A DNA stretch of 45,595 bases from a virus, in IMG/VR virus record IMGVR_UViG_3300042292_000567, positions 1 to 45,595 of that record, one strand, 5' to 3'. The stretch's first letter is position 1. Each line of letters starts with the position of its first letter. Shown piece by piece: positions 14,613-22,344 of the stretch. Below the pieces are notes generated by a model. That model made no database searches. It saw nothing but the letters and a program-made list of their open reading frames with translations, and was not told where the DNA came from. A program made the translations under genes and the position numbers.

Positions 14613-15070
14613 TTTACGTCCTTACCGATAACAAAACCACTCCATGTGGTACCACCATCATGAGTAAAGAAACCTAATGTATCTCTACCAGCTGTTGTCA
14701 ACGTTGGAGCTGTTCCGCCTATCCATTTAACGCCCCACCATGTAATAGCAGCACTACCACCATTTGTAAGGTCAAGTAAAAATGAACATAATGTACCGGT
14801 AGCTGGAACGTTACTAACAGTTAACGATGTTGCTCCTGATATAGTTTTTGTAAAATAGTTGCTAGTTGATAAATTAATATCATTAGCAGACATTGCTACT
14901 TTAACACCATTCAACGAAACAGTTGTTATAGATTTATTGGTTAAAGTCTGGGTATCAGTAGTACCTACAATAGTACCAGTAGGTAAAGTTACGCCAATAT
15001 CTACTGTATCACCGGATTGTAATTCTTGAAACGCTGTACCGTTAAGTACAACAGGGTAACGAATAGTCAT
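14609..15070 (-). CDS. Beta-rich fibre connector ending in GKDVK
   Basis: 153 residues. The C-terminal 90 residues (TISGATSLTVSNVPATGTL, LDLTNGGSAAITWW, GRDTLGFFTHDGGTTWSG, then GKDVK) recur almost unchanged at the C-terminus of the 18087-18776 protein and at 45277-45595. The middle has TIVGTTDTQTLTNKSI, a common phage fibre phrase. It lacks an enzyme motif and looks like a small beta domain placed between base module and large adhesin. Its TGA overlaps the ATG of the 844-residue adhesin, and AAGGAC in the GKD codons is that gene's ribosome-binding site. Its own start shares one base with the upstream stop. Confidence 0.7.
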   Translation of the reverse strand: MTIRYPVVLNGTAFQELQSGDTVDIGVTLPTGTIVGTTDTQTLTNKSITTVSLNGVKVAMSANDINLSTSNYFTKTISGATSLTVSNVPATGTLCSFLLDLTNGGSAAITWWGVKWIGGTAPTLTTAGRDTLGFFTHDGGTTWSGFVIGKDVK

Positions 15071-15411
15071 TAGCTTACACTCACTTGAACTGTTGTTCCT
15101 GATCGGGTTAAAACAGGAATACTACCTGATACAATAGACACGTTAATAGTAGTACCTGATCTGTTTAATACTTGTACTTTACCGGATGATGCTGCCCAGC
15201 TTGCAGTTGTACCGTCGGTTGTTAAATACTTACCTGCATTACCTGTTTGTGATGGTAATGATACTGGAGCTGGTGACGACACCCATACGGATCCGTTACT
15301 TGTTAGAACGTTTCCGGTTGTACCTGGTGATGTTAACCCTGTACCACCACTTGTTACAGGTACATTACCGTAGTTAACGCCGCGTAAGTACGATGATATT
15401 GTTTTTGCCAT
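15070..15411 (-). CDS. Fibre base module, first gene of the LamG/FnIII operon
   Basis: 113 residues. It holds the shared N-terminal fibre module: VPVTSGGTGLTSPGTTGNVL, SNGSVWVSSPAPVSLPSQTG, then GKYLTTDGTTASWA. A second half has two near-identical repeats (LNRSGTTINVSI and LTRSGTTVQVSV). It lacks any adhesin domain, so it may act as an adaptor that other subunits extend. It starts the 9045-15411 unit; a GATAAATA late-type box lies 34 nt upstream, opposite the cysC promoter. The ribosome-binding site is weak (AGGT about 9 nt upstream). The role in fibre assembly is inferred from the shared module. Confidence 0.65.
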   Translation of the reverse strand: MAKTISSYLRGVNYGNVPVTSGGTGLTSPGTTGNVLTSNGSVWVSSPAPVSLPSQTGNAGKYLTTDGTTASWAASSGKVQVLNRSGTTINVSIVSGSIPVLTRSGTTVQVSVS

Positions 15412-15444
15412 TATGTATACCTGTTGGTATTCGTAGTAAACTTA

Positions 15445-15452
15445 TATTTATC
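15445..15452 (-). promoter_or_regulatory. T4-like late promoter box (GATAAATA)
   Basis: The - strand reads GATAAATA, one mismatch from the T4 late box, 34 nt before the ATG at 15411. It lies immediately upstream of the cysC promoter candidate on the other strand, so both units share an 89-nt control region. Confidence 0.45.
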
Positions 15453-15456
15453 GTAC

Positions 15457-15485
15457 ATGACCATGCGTTTATATTACTATATACT
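15457..15485 (+). promoter_or_regulatory. Sigma70-like promoter candidate for cysC
   Basis: ATGACC (15457-15462, 4 of 6) and TATACT (15480-15485, 5 of 6) with a 17-bp spacer, 16 nt before the cysC start. GGGGG lies four nt before the ATG. Confidence 0.4.
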
Positions 15486-15500
15486 AGTTTCGGGGGTACC

Positions 15501-16076
15501 ATGAACATACCAAAACAATTAGTATCGTATACAGATCGAATTGAAAAAAATAAACATAAAGGTTGCATCGTTTGGTTTACAGGTTTGCCAAGATCAGGTA
15601 AAACGACATTAGCTTATCAATTAGAAAAAGAACTATTTGATATCGGGTATAATGTTATGGTATTAGATGGTGATATTATACGTACTGGATTATCATCTGA
15701 TTTATCTTTCTCAGATGAAGATCGAGATGAGAATATCAGACGAGTTGGACATGTTGCTGATTTATTAAGACAGAATGGCACGATTGTATTATGTTCGTTT
15801 ATTAGTCCAAAACATGTACATAGAAACTTGGTACGTATGTTATGTCCTGATAATTTTATAGAAGTTTATTGTAACGCTAATCTTGATGTATGTCAAGAAA
15901 GAGATTATAAAAAATTATATGAAGCAGCTAAGATAGGCAATATTACAAATTTGACCGGAGTTGGATCTGATTATGAACAACCTATAGATCCTGAATTAGT
16001 TATTGAAACAGGTTTAATAACAGTTTCAGAATCTGTAGGTATTATTCTTAAAACGGTTTTCACTAAAATTCAGTAA
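15501..16076 (+). CDS. cysC: Adenylylsulfate (APS) kinase
   Basis: 191 residues from the ATG at 15501 (GGGGG four nt upstream; an earlier in-frame ATG lacks family residues before it). The enzyme phosphorylates APS with ATP to give PAPS, the sulfuryl donor. Visible motifs: P-loop GLPRSGKTT (28-36), LDGDIIR (55-61), FSDEDRDENIRRVG (70-83), FISPKHVHRN (100-109, usually FISPYRxxRD), and the C-terminal LYEAAKIGNITNLTG with SDYEQPIDPEL (155-165). Length matches stand-alone CysC. It is on the + strand between two - strand adhesin units, like a moron gene, with its own promoter candidate. No ATP sulfurylase or PAPS reductase is in the window, but a sulfotransferase is (26639-27415). Confidence 0.93.
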   Translation: MNIPKQLVSYTDRIEKNKHKGCIVWFTGLPRSGKTTLAYQLEKELFDIGYNVMVLDGDIIRTGLSSDLSFSDEDRDENIRRVGHVADLLRQNGTIVLCSFISPKHVHRNLVRMLCPDNFIEVYCNANLDVCQERDYKKLYEAAKIGNITNLTGVGSDYEQPIDPELVIETGLITVSESVGIILKTVFTKIQ

Positions 16077-16117
16077 TAATTTGTTGATTGATTTTTAGTA
16101 AACGTACCATAATGGCC

Positions 16118-16993
16118 TTATGCGATTGCTAAGAAAATATAAGTCGCTGATGATACGTTAATGTTGGTTGCTGCAACTTGATTAACAATGAAACCTGAAT
16201 TATCTGGGTCAATTGAATCGTCAGTTGTGACATGAGCTGCATTAGTATTGAGTGACAAATGTGGGTCGTTTGCACCAACAATACCTCGTGCGCTATCCCA
16301 TACGTACCAATCACCGGTCGCACTCGTGCATTTGATTAGTAAAAATCTAGCACCGGTAGTAAACCCGCAATTTATTGTTTGCGAACCACCATTACCAGTA
16401 TATGATCCAACTTTTGAAATACCTGCTAGTGTTGCAAATAGGTACACTACATACGCTAACCCTGTAGCTGAGTTAATACCTGAGTCGGTACCAACAGTAA
16501 ATGTAGTAGATGTATGTGCTGTTGTCCCCCAAACCGCAGATGATCCACTCCATGTTGATGCTGCAGCATTACCGTTTAAGGGGTTAAACGTAGATGAACC
16601 CGTCGTAACATGGTATGTATACCATTGGTCTGCCGCCTCCCTCCGACGAGCGATCATAAATTCCGGTACAGCACCTAAATTATGTGCAATTGCACGGTTT
16701 GTTGTTCCGTTTCCAGAATAACAAACCACATCCATAAAACCGGGAGCACGTTTGAATGCATACCCAACGTATGTACCAGATGCACTACCACTAGCTGTGG
16801 TAGCGTACGATACGTTGTTTGTAAACCTTGGATTATCTAAAGTTGTTTCAGTTGTTTCAGCAATAGAGCTACTAGAAGTTAGGTACTTATCTCCATTAGT
16901 AGTCAGTCTTGAATAAAACCGAGGTCTATTAGCTTGTGCAGTAGAGGTATTTGCAATAATTAAAAGGTCAGGTGGGAAATTAGTAACCGGCAT
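16118..16993 (-). CDS. Adhesin subunit matching the C-terminal half of the 844-residue protein
   Basis: 291 residues starting at the ATG at 16993, whose first base is the last base of the upstream stop (TAATG) and which has a perfect AGGAGG six nt upstream; an in-frame ATG at 17017 lies before that ribosome-binding site and is unlikely. From about residue 85 on it aligns with the C-terminal part of the 12078-14612 product: RAPGFMDVVCYSGNG, then YVVYLFATLAGISKVG, GFTTGARFLLIK, DWYVWDSARGIVG and a final AIA. The last ~95 residues are nearly identical, with mainly synonymous DNA changes. It ends the 16118-18776 unit and converges with cysC. It is probably a fibre or adhesin subunit; no chaperone gene follows it. 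Confidence 0.7.
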   Translation of the reverse strand: MPVTNFPPDLLIIANTSTAQANRPRFYSRLTTNGDKYLTSSSSIAETTETTLDNPRFTNNVSYATTASGSASGTYVGYAFKRAPGFMDVVCYSGNGTTNRAIAHNLGAVPEFMIARRREAADQWYTYHVTTGSSTFNPLNGNAAASTWSGSSAVWGTTAHTSTTFTVGTDSGINSATGLAYVVYLFATLAGISKVGSYTGNGGSQTINCGFTTGARFLLIKCTSATGDWYVWDSARGIVGANDPHLSLNTNAAHVTTDDSIDPDNSGFIVNQVAATNINVSSATYIFLAIA

Positions 16994-18090
16994 TATAGAC
17001 CTCCTGATTGTGTCCAAGTGCTCACATTAAACACCTGCGTCCCACTCGTTGGTGGTTTATTTGGTCTGCGGATTGCCATATAAATATAGTTTTGATTTGC
17101 ACCAAAATTAGCATTGGAATAAAATCCAGTCGGTGTCATAGTAAATGCTGTATTTCCACTACCTTCAGTAGAAGTGAGGTTTGGTTTTATCGCATTAGCA
17201 ATAGCATTAGTATTAGTCGCTATTGACCATCCTCTCATGACATCGTGTATTTCCCAATCCCACGCACTTGTTATATTTTTAATGAGTATGAACTGTGGTT
17301 CCCAACCTAACGTAGTTGCAGTTATTGCACCAGAAGCATTGGTGGCTACCGCTCCGCATTGTACCATACTTGTAGCTGATGTGTCGTGAGCAAATAAGTA
17401 AGCAATATAATTATTACCAGAAACATTAGGGTCCATTTTAAAATTAGTGGTACCCTGGTACACTCTAAATGTTGTCGCGGATACACTAAACGACGGTGTC
17501 AACGGGGTATCTGTTAAATTTAATGCTAACGCTCCATCTAACGCTCCTCCTCGTCCGTTCACATGCCATACACCCCAATTTGATGCTACGCTTGTATTTT
17601 TTATAAGAACCATTCCAGGAGTGACTGTAAGTGAATGGTTGAGTAATTTAGAACTAGTCCCATCTCCGGTATATGATACGATATCAAAAAATTTTGGAGC
17701 TTTACGGAATGACCATGTGGAAAAAGTAGCACCAGATGTTGACCAATTTAATCCATCGACTGCATCGGATACAATACCTGTAGTATTAAATGCTATTTTT
17801 TGGTTGTTACCGGTACCAGGGAACGCTTGCGCTGAGTTGTTAGTGGACAACCAACTATCACCTCCTCTAACCGTATCAATTACAACATGCGCTGCAGTGG
17901 AGTTGCGTGGTTTACACCAAATCATCCCACCGTATGTAGCAAAATTGATACCATTGTTTATTGTTTGTGAACCGCCCGCACCGGTGTATAGATATGTACT
18001 AAAAACATCATCAACGTACGTCCCTCCACTAGCTGCACCACCACTACTGGCACCAGTGGATGACCCCATAACAATATGATCGACACTCAT
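16993..18090 (-). CDS. Adhesin subunit matching the N-terminal half of the 844-residue protein
   Basis: 365 residues. It has the YVDDVFSTYLYTGAGGSQTINNG module, FRKAPKFFDIVSYTGDGT, NYIAYLFAHDTS, GWEPQFILIKN and IYMAIRRPNKPPTSG blocks in the same order as the 844-residue adhesin, but lacks the LamG domain that the latter carries between the KFFDIV and IAYLFAHDTS blocks. It stops at SGGL and the following gene resumes the rest of the alignment. The start is the ATGA overlap with the beta connector gene upstream. The final codons (TCAGGAGGT) supply the next gene's ribosome-binding site, so this is a designed gene boundary and not a random frameshift. Virion adhesin role inferred. Confidence 0.7.
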   Translation of the reverse strand: MSVDHIVMGSSTGASSGGAASGGTYVDDVFSTYLYTGAGGSQTINNGINFATYGGMIWCKPRNSTAAHVVIDTVRGGDSWLSTNNSAQAFPGTGNNQKIAFNTTGIVSDAVDGLNWSTSGATFSTWSFRKAPKFFDIVSYTGDGTSSKLLNHSLTVTPGMVLIKNTSVASNWGVWHVNGRGGALDGALALNLTDTPLTPSFSVSATTFRVYQGTTNFKMDPNVSGNNYIAYLFAHDTSATSMVQCGAVATNASGAITATTLGWEPQFILIKNITSAWDWEIHDVMRGWSIATNTNAIANAIKPNLTSTEGSGNTAFTMTPTGFYSNANFGANQNYIYMAIRRPNKPPTSGTQVFNVSTWTQSGGL

Positions 18091-18776
18091 TTAATATCCT
18101 TTCCAATAACAACCCCACTCCATGTTGCACCACCATCATGTGTAAAGAAACCTAATGTATCTCTACCAGCTGTTGTCAATGTAGGAGCTGTACCACCGAC
18201 CCATTTAACAGTCCACCATGTAATAGCAGCACTTCCACCGTTTGTAAGATCTAATATAAAAGTCGCTATTAATCCAGAGGTCGGTACATTGCTAACTGTT
18301 AGTGTTGTCGCACCTGATATTGTTTTGGAAAACGCGTTACCTAATGATAAATTAATATCATTAGCAGCCATTGCTACTCTAGATTGATAAAGTGCGGTAG
18401 TAGTTAATGTTTTATTAGTAACTGTTTGTGTATCTGTTGTTCCAACTATAGTACCAGACGGTGCAGCTATAGTTGTGACAGCACTCGTACCATTACCAAT
18501 TAGTATACCGGTTAATGTCGTAGCACCGGTACCACCGTTAGCTACACCCCATGTTGGTATAGTACCTGATAAATTAGCGTACGTATATCCAGTACAATTA
18601 GTTAAAACACCGCTCGTTGGAGTACCTAATATTGGTGCCACTAATGTAGGGCTAGTAGATAATACTAAGTTACCGCTACCGGTAGAAGTAGAAACACCTG
18701 TACCACCACTTGCAACTGTTAATGGACCAACACTTGCTACACCACCACCTACGATAGTAGAAAGTTTTTTTGACAT
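18087..18776 (-). CDS. Fibre base plus beta connector, ends in GKDIK
   Basis: 229 residues that fuse two modules encoded separately elsewhere: an N-terminal fibre-repeat part (LTVASGGTGVSTSTGSGN, then PILGTPTSGVLTNCTGY and VANGGTGATTLTGILIGNGTS) and a C-terminal beta connector (TIVGTTDTQTVTNKT, AANDINLSLGNAFSKTISGAT, LDLTNGGSAAITWW, GRDTLGFFTHDGGATW, GKDIK). The connector aligns with the 14609-15070 product. It is the first gene of its unit with a perfect TATAAATA box 46 nt upstream and GAGGA as ribosome-binding site. The stop overlaps the start of the next adhesin. The likely function is to join the adhesin to the fibre or baseplate. Confidence 0.7.
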   Translation of the reverse strand: MSKKLSTIVGGGVASVGPLTVASGGTGVSTSTGSGNLVLSTSPTLVAPILGTPTSGVLTNCTGYTYANLSGTIPTWGVANGGTGATTLTGILIGNGTSAVTTIAAPSGTIVGTTDTQTVTNKTLTTTALYQSRVAMAANDINLSLGNAFSKTISGATTLTVSNVPTSGLIATFILDLTNGGSAAITWWTVKWVGGTAPTLTTAGRDTLGFFTHDGGATWSGVVIGKDIK

Positions 18777-18821
18777 TATTAGGTTCCTCGAATACTACAT
18801 AGTAAATTATACTTTAATACG

Positions 18822-18829
18822 TATTTATA
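18822..18829 (-). promoter_or_regulatory. T4-like late promoter box (perfect TATAAATA)
   Basis: The - strand reads TATAAATA exactly, in the 62-nt gap between the RCC1 gene (ends at 18839) and the next unit's first ATG (18776). It separates the RCC1 cassette from the adhesin cassette. Confidence 0.65.
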
Positions 18830-18838
18830 AACAGATAG

Positions 18839-20017
18839 TTAGAATGTGAGATCAGTTAATGCCAACACGTGGTACGAACCACAAGTTACAGATTTCCAAA
18901 TATATCCACCAGCGATAGTTTGAATTGGACTCGATATACCTACATTGGTCGTTGCGGTATTGTTTCCTAATTGACCGTACGAGTTGTTTCCCCACGTCCA
19001 TAATGAACCGTCAGTTTTAATTGCCGCCGTTGATGTCGCACCGCATGCTACTTGTTTCCAATTTGTACCACCCGCTGCTGTTTGAATAGGACTAGACTTT
19101 TTTATTGTAGTGTTATCGCCTAGTTGGCCATTTGCCCAATAATTATCACCCCACGTCCATAACGTACCATTAGTTTTGATAGCTGCAGTGTGACTATTAC
19201 CACAACTCACTTGTTTCCAATTAGTACCACCAGCTATTGTTTGAACCGGTGATGATTTAGACGTGGTAGTGTTGTCTCCTAATTGACCATAACCGCAAGT
19301 ACCCCACATCCAAAGAGTTCCATCAGTTTTTACAGCAGCTGTGTGGTTCCCCCCACAGGCCACTTGCACCCAGTTGCTACCACCTGACACGGTTTGAATG
19401 GGTGATGAGGATGAATTGTTAGTGTTATCTCCAAGTTGTCCTAAGTTTCGCCCCCATAACCATAGGGTCCCATTTGATTTAATCGCCGCGGTATGGTTGT
19501 TAAAACTACTCACACTGACCCAATTGTTGCCACCCGCTACCGTTTGAATGGGACTTGATTTGTGGGTCCGGGTGCCATCGCCGAGTTCACCGTTTGTGTT
19601 GTACCCGCAACTCCATAATGTTCCATCGGTTTTGATAGCTACAGTGTACTTCCGCCCACAAGCTACTTTTTTCCAACTATTACCACCTACTACGGTTTGT
19701 ATAGGGCTTGAATATGTAGTGGTATTATTAGTCCCTAATTGTCCGTAGTCGTTGTATCCACAAACCCACATAGTACCGTCGGTTTTTATCAACGCTGAAT
19801 GCCACAACCCTCCTGCCACCTGTTTCCAATTAGTACCACCTGCAATTGTCTGTACAGGAGATGGTTTATTAGCTGTCGTATTATCACCTAGTGCACCATT
19901 GTTATTCCTACCCCAACCCCATAATGTACCATCACTAAAATACTCACGACGAATTAAAATATCATCTAGATCAGCTTTATAATTACCAACTTGAGCAACA
20001 GTAAAACCAGTAGCCAT
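18839..20017 (-). CDS. RCC1-repeat seven-bladed propeller fibre protein, 392 residues
   Basis: Seven tandem RCC1/ATS1-type repeats of ~50 residues with the consensus TDGTLWTWGxNxxGQLGDNTTxxKSSPVQT, then GGTNWKQVxCGxxHTAAIK. The N-terminal ~28 residues (TGFTVAQVGNYKADLDDILIRREYF) form a short leader shared in style with the other RCC1 fibre starts here. Seven repeats complete one propeller. RCC1 folds usually bind proteins; in phage fibres the variable residues at repeat junctions could bind a receptor. It is the last gene of the first RCC1 cassette and its ATG overlaps the upstream stop by one base. No catalytic residues are evident. Confidence 0.8.
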   Translation of the reverse strand: MATGFTVAQVGNYKADLDDILIRREYFSDGTLWGWGRNNNGALGDNTTANKPSPVQTIAGGTNWKQVAGGLWHSALIKTDGTMWVCGYNDYGQLGTNNTTTYSSPIQTVVGGNSWKKVACGRKYTVAIKTDGTLWSCGYNTNGELGDGTRTHKSSPIQTVAGGNNWVSVSSFNNHTAAIKSNGTLWLWGRNLGQLGDNTNNSSSSPIQTVSGGSNWVQVACGGNHTAAVKTDGTLWMWGTCGYGQLGDNTTTSKSSPVQTIAGGTNWKQVSCGNSHTAAIKTNGTLWTWGDNYWANGQLGDNTTIKKSSPIQTAAGGTNWKQVACGATSTAAIKTDGSLWTWGNNSYGQLGNNTATTNVGISSPIQTIAGGYIWKSVTCGSYHVLALTDLTF

Positions 20018-20508
20018 TATAATTCCTTCAATCTAAAAATTTGAATTAAACCCTGGTCAAACGAATGAAACAACCAAGGTCTAAAAAATATACCCTGACC
20101 TGGTTCTAACAAATAATTGACAGTTAAATCCCATTCAAATAAATTACGATACCCAAATTGATATCCATCTAATGCTGATTTTGCACCTGAGTGATGTTCA
20201 AATAAATTAAATGTAGAATTCTCTAATGCTACAACAAACAACCATTCATTTGGCTCATCAAACCCTTCAAAATGAATAAACAATTCTGGAGATCTAAAAA
20301 CACCGGATCGTTCTAAATCTACTTGTATATTCTTACCTAAGACATTAGAAAACATTACATCAGCATCTTCAGCAACAGCATTAAAGTTTTCAATTTCATG
20401 TCCAAAATCTGTTCTTGTGTATTGTAGGTTTTTAACAACACGAGAAAGATTAATTGCTTCTTCTTTTGTGTAAAAACCATCGATTGTCATTGTTTTTATA
20501 AACGCCAT
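20017..20508 (-). CDS. Putative 2OG-Fe(II) oxygenase or cupin-like protein
   Basis: 163 residues from the ATG at 20508, with GGGTGG five nt upstream. The C-terminal half looks like a double-stranded beta-helix: LFIHFEGF places His79 and Glu81 as a possible HxE metal pair, EPGQGIFFRPWLFHSF gives His148, and IFRL gives Arg159, positions typical for 2-oxoglutarate binding. The N-terminal MTIDGFYTKEEAINLSRVV fits the lead-in helix of such enzymes. Spacing agrees with the 2OG-Fe(II) superfamily, but the assignment is by pattern only; a cupin without enzyme activity is possible. It sits inside the RCC1 cassette between two propeller genes, so a protein hydroxylation or fibre-folding role could be considered. 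Confidence 0.5.
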   Translation of the reverse strand: MAFIKTMTIDGFYTKEEAINLSRVVKNLQYTRTDFGHEIENFNAVAEDADVMFSNVLGKNIQVDLERSGVFRSPELFIHFEGFDEPNEWLFVVALENSTFNLFEHHSGAKSALDGYQFGYRNLFEWDLTVNYLLEPGQGIFFRPWLFHSFDQGLIQIFRLKEL

Positions 20509-20509
20509 T

Positions 20510-21706
20510 TTACCACCCTGATGCTTCTGATATTGCATACGTAGTGTATGCAGTGCAAGATACTGATTTCCAAGTGTTAACGCCACCAATATTTACAAAA
20601 CTAGATTTATCAACCGATCCACTGTCAGCTAACTGACCATATCCATTATACCCACACGACCATAATGAACCATCAGTTTTAATTGCAACAGTATGTGTAG
20701 ATCCAACTGAAACTTGCTTCCAGGTAGTACCACCACCAGATACAGTTACCGGACTAGATCTATCAATAATAGAATTATCCCCTAATTGACCTTTATGGTT
20801 TCTACCCCAAGTCCACAACGTACCATCTAATTTAATGGCTGCCACATGATATTCACCAGCTGATACCTGTTTCCAGTTTGAGCCACCAGTTACCGTTTGT
20901 ACAGGACTCGATTGTCTTGTAGTGGAATTATTACCTAGTGTACCGTAGTTATTGTACCCGCAGGTCCACAATGTATTATCAGATCTAATTGCAACCGTAT
21001 AGTCGCGCGCCGCTGATACCTGCTTCCACGTAGTGTTTACCCCAAAAGCTTGAACCGGACTAGATCTATGTACCCCAGATCCGTCACCTAAAGCACCGTA
21101 ACCGTTACTACCAAACCCCCACATTGTACCATCGGTTTTAATAGCTATTGAATGATATTGACCTGCCGATATTGACTTCCAATTCGTACCTCCAGTTACA
21201 GTTTGAATAGGTGATGATCTATTAACCGTATCGTTAACTCCGAGCTGACCCCATAGGTTAAAGCCACCCCACGTCCACAATGTACCATCCGTTTTAATTG
21301 CCATGGTGTGGTAACCACCAATCGATACCTGCTGCCAATTTGTACCACCGGTGATGGTTTGTACTGGACTTGATTTATTAGTTACAGAGTTATCACCCAA
21401 TTGTCCATAATTATCGGATCCCCACGTCCATAACGTACCATCAGTTTTAATAGCTGCTGCATGGGCACCTGTTCCACTAGATATCAATTTCCAATTAGTA
21501 CCACCGGTAATTGTTTGCACCAGCGATGATCTAGATCCTGATACATTAATCCCAAGTTGCCCACTACTATTACCTCCACTACACCACAATTGAGGAGTAA
21601 CCATACCACTCGGTAAATTAGGGTACCAAGTCATAACATAATCTTTTGTTACATACTTGTTACCTAAATCAACACCATCACTATCCATAAACCCTAATGT
21701 TGCCAT
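20510..21706 (-). CDS. RCC1-repeat seven-bladed propeller fibre protein, 398 residues
   Basis: Seven RCC1-type repeats beginning with QLWCSGGNSSGQLGI near residue 41; repeat bodies carry TDGTLWTWGSDNYGQLGD and GGTNWKSISAG-type segments. The fourth repeat (SSPVQAFGVNTTWKQVSA) and the last (FVNIGGVNTWKSVSC) lack the usual GGTNW, so the propeller is less regular than its siblings. The N-terminal 40 residues (FMDSDGVDLGNKYVTKDYVM) resemble those of the 29510-33412 product. The gene starts 13 nt inside the 3' end of the DUF4376 gene with GGTGGTAGG upstream. The adjacent oxygenase-like gene follows 1 nt after its stop. Role in the virion fibre inferred from the cassette. Confidence 0.8.
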   Translation of the reverse strand: MATLGFMDSDGVDLGNKYVTKDYVMTWYPNLPSGMVTPQLWCSGGNSSGQLGINVSGSRSSLVQTITGGTNWKLISSGTGAHAAAIKTDGTLWTWGSDNYGQLGDNSVTNKSSPVQTITGGTNWQQVSIGGYHTMAIKTDGTLWTWGGFNLWGQLGVNDTVNRSSPIQTVTGGTNWKSISAGQYHSIAIKTDGTMWGFGSNGYGALGDGSGVHRSSPVQAFGVNTTWKQVSAARDYTVAIRSDNTLWTCGYNNYGTLGNNSTTRQSSPVQTVTGGSNWKQVSAGEYHVAAIKLDGTLWTWGRNHKGQLGDNSIIDRSSPVTVSGGGTTWKQVSVGSTHTVAIKTDGSLWSCGYNGYGQLADSGSVDKSSFVNIGGVNTWKSVSCTAYTTYAISEASGW

Positions 21707-22344
21707 AAACCTACCACCGGATTACCAAGATCAATTAAATCTAATTCTTCATGTGTTGCAGCATTACTGATCTCAGCTATTTTTTCAGCTTCCCAATCAA
21801 ATTGAGCTTGAATATAGCTGTTAATAGCATTAACAATAATACCTAAATCTTGTTTTGTTAATACTAACCATACTTGAGCAAATTTCCATTGAATAGTATC
21901 ATTATCAGCTAATAATAGATATTTTTGGATAAAGATATCTCTATTGCCTCTACTCGTATCAATACTAAGTTCTTGATCTTGTACTATTACAGCAACACCT
22001 TTATTTTCTTTAATCCATCTATTATCAGCTACTTTAGCTTTTAATGTATTCTGAATTGACTCAATTGAATGCTGAACTATTTCAAAAGTACCGATAGCTT
22101 TGCCGGTAGAAAAATCCCAAAATGGTCCGTGTAAGTACTCAAGTTTTGGATTATAATTTTGTTGAATTAATTCAGCTGGGTAGATATGAGTGGTATCATC
22201 TATTGTAATAACTTCATCATCATCTTTGCTCATAGGAAGTTTATAAGATATTTCTAAATCTTCAGCTAGAGTCGATTCAAAAGAACGGTAATTCCAGGCT
22301 CTTGGACCGTTTAATACTGTATTGTTGTTTTCTAAAACGTACAT
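21694..22344 (-). CDS. DUF4376-type protein, fibre assembly accessory
   Basis: 216 residues; the C-terminal ~110 residues (LKAKVADNRWIKENKGV, then SIDTSRGNRDIFIQKY, VWLVLTKQDLGIIVNAI and AQFDWEAEKI) match the DUF4376 domain as I know it in phage tail-associated proteins. The N-terminal half shares YNPKLEYLHGPFWDF with the paralogue at 33388-34035. Function of DUF4376 is not established; its place beside fibres in many phages suggests assembly or an adaptor role. It lies between two RCC1 genes in the same position as its paralogue. The start follows AGGAG seven nt upstream, at 1 bp after the upstream stop. Confidence 0.75.
   Translation of the reverse strand: MYVLENNNTVLNGPRAWNYRSFESTLAEDLEISYKLPMSKDDDEVITIDDTTHIYPAELIQQNYNPKLEYLHGPFWDFSTGKAIGTFEIVQHSIESIQNTLKAKVADNRWIKENKGVAVIVQDQELSIDTSRGNRDIFIQKYLLLADNDTIQWKFAQVWLVLTKQDLGIIVNAINSYIQAQFDWEAEKIAEISNAATHEELDLIDLGNPVVGLWQH

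Noticed and set aside
15393-15500. Upstream extension of cysC to 15393
   Set aside because: The extra 36 residues cross the shared promoter gap and the opposite-strand late box. The ATG at 15501 with GGGGG four nt upstream is the natural start and gives normal CysC length.
16985-16998. Frameshift or sequencing error splitting the 365/291-residue adhesin
   Set aside because: The junction has a TAATG overlap with a perfect AGGAGG six nt before the ATG, which is expected for a true gene boundary.
18839-20017. RCC1 protein taken directly from a eukaryotic host as a Ran exchange factor
   Set aside because: Only the propeller repeat is shared. The repeats match the bacterial ATS1-like type, lie in fibre operons and are in multiple copies, so a nuclear signalling role is not sensible.
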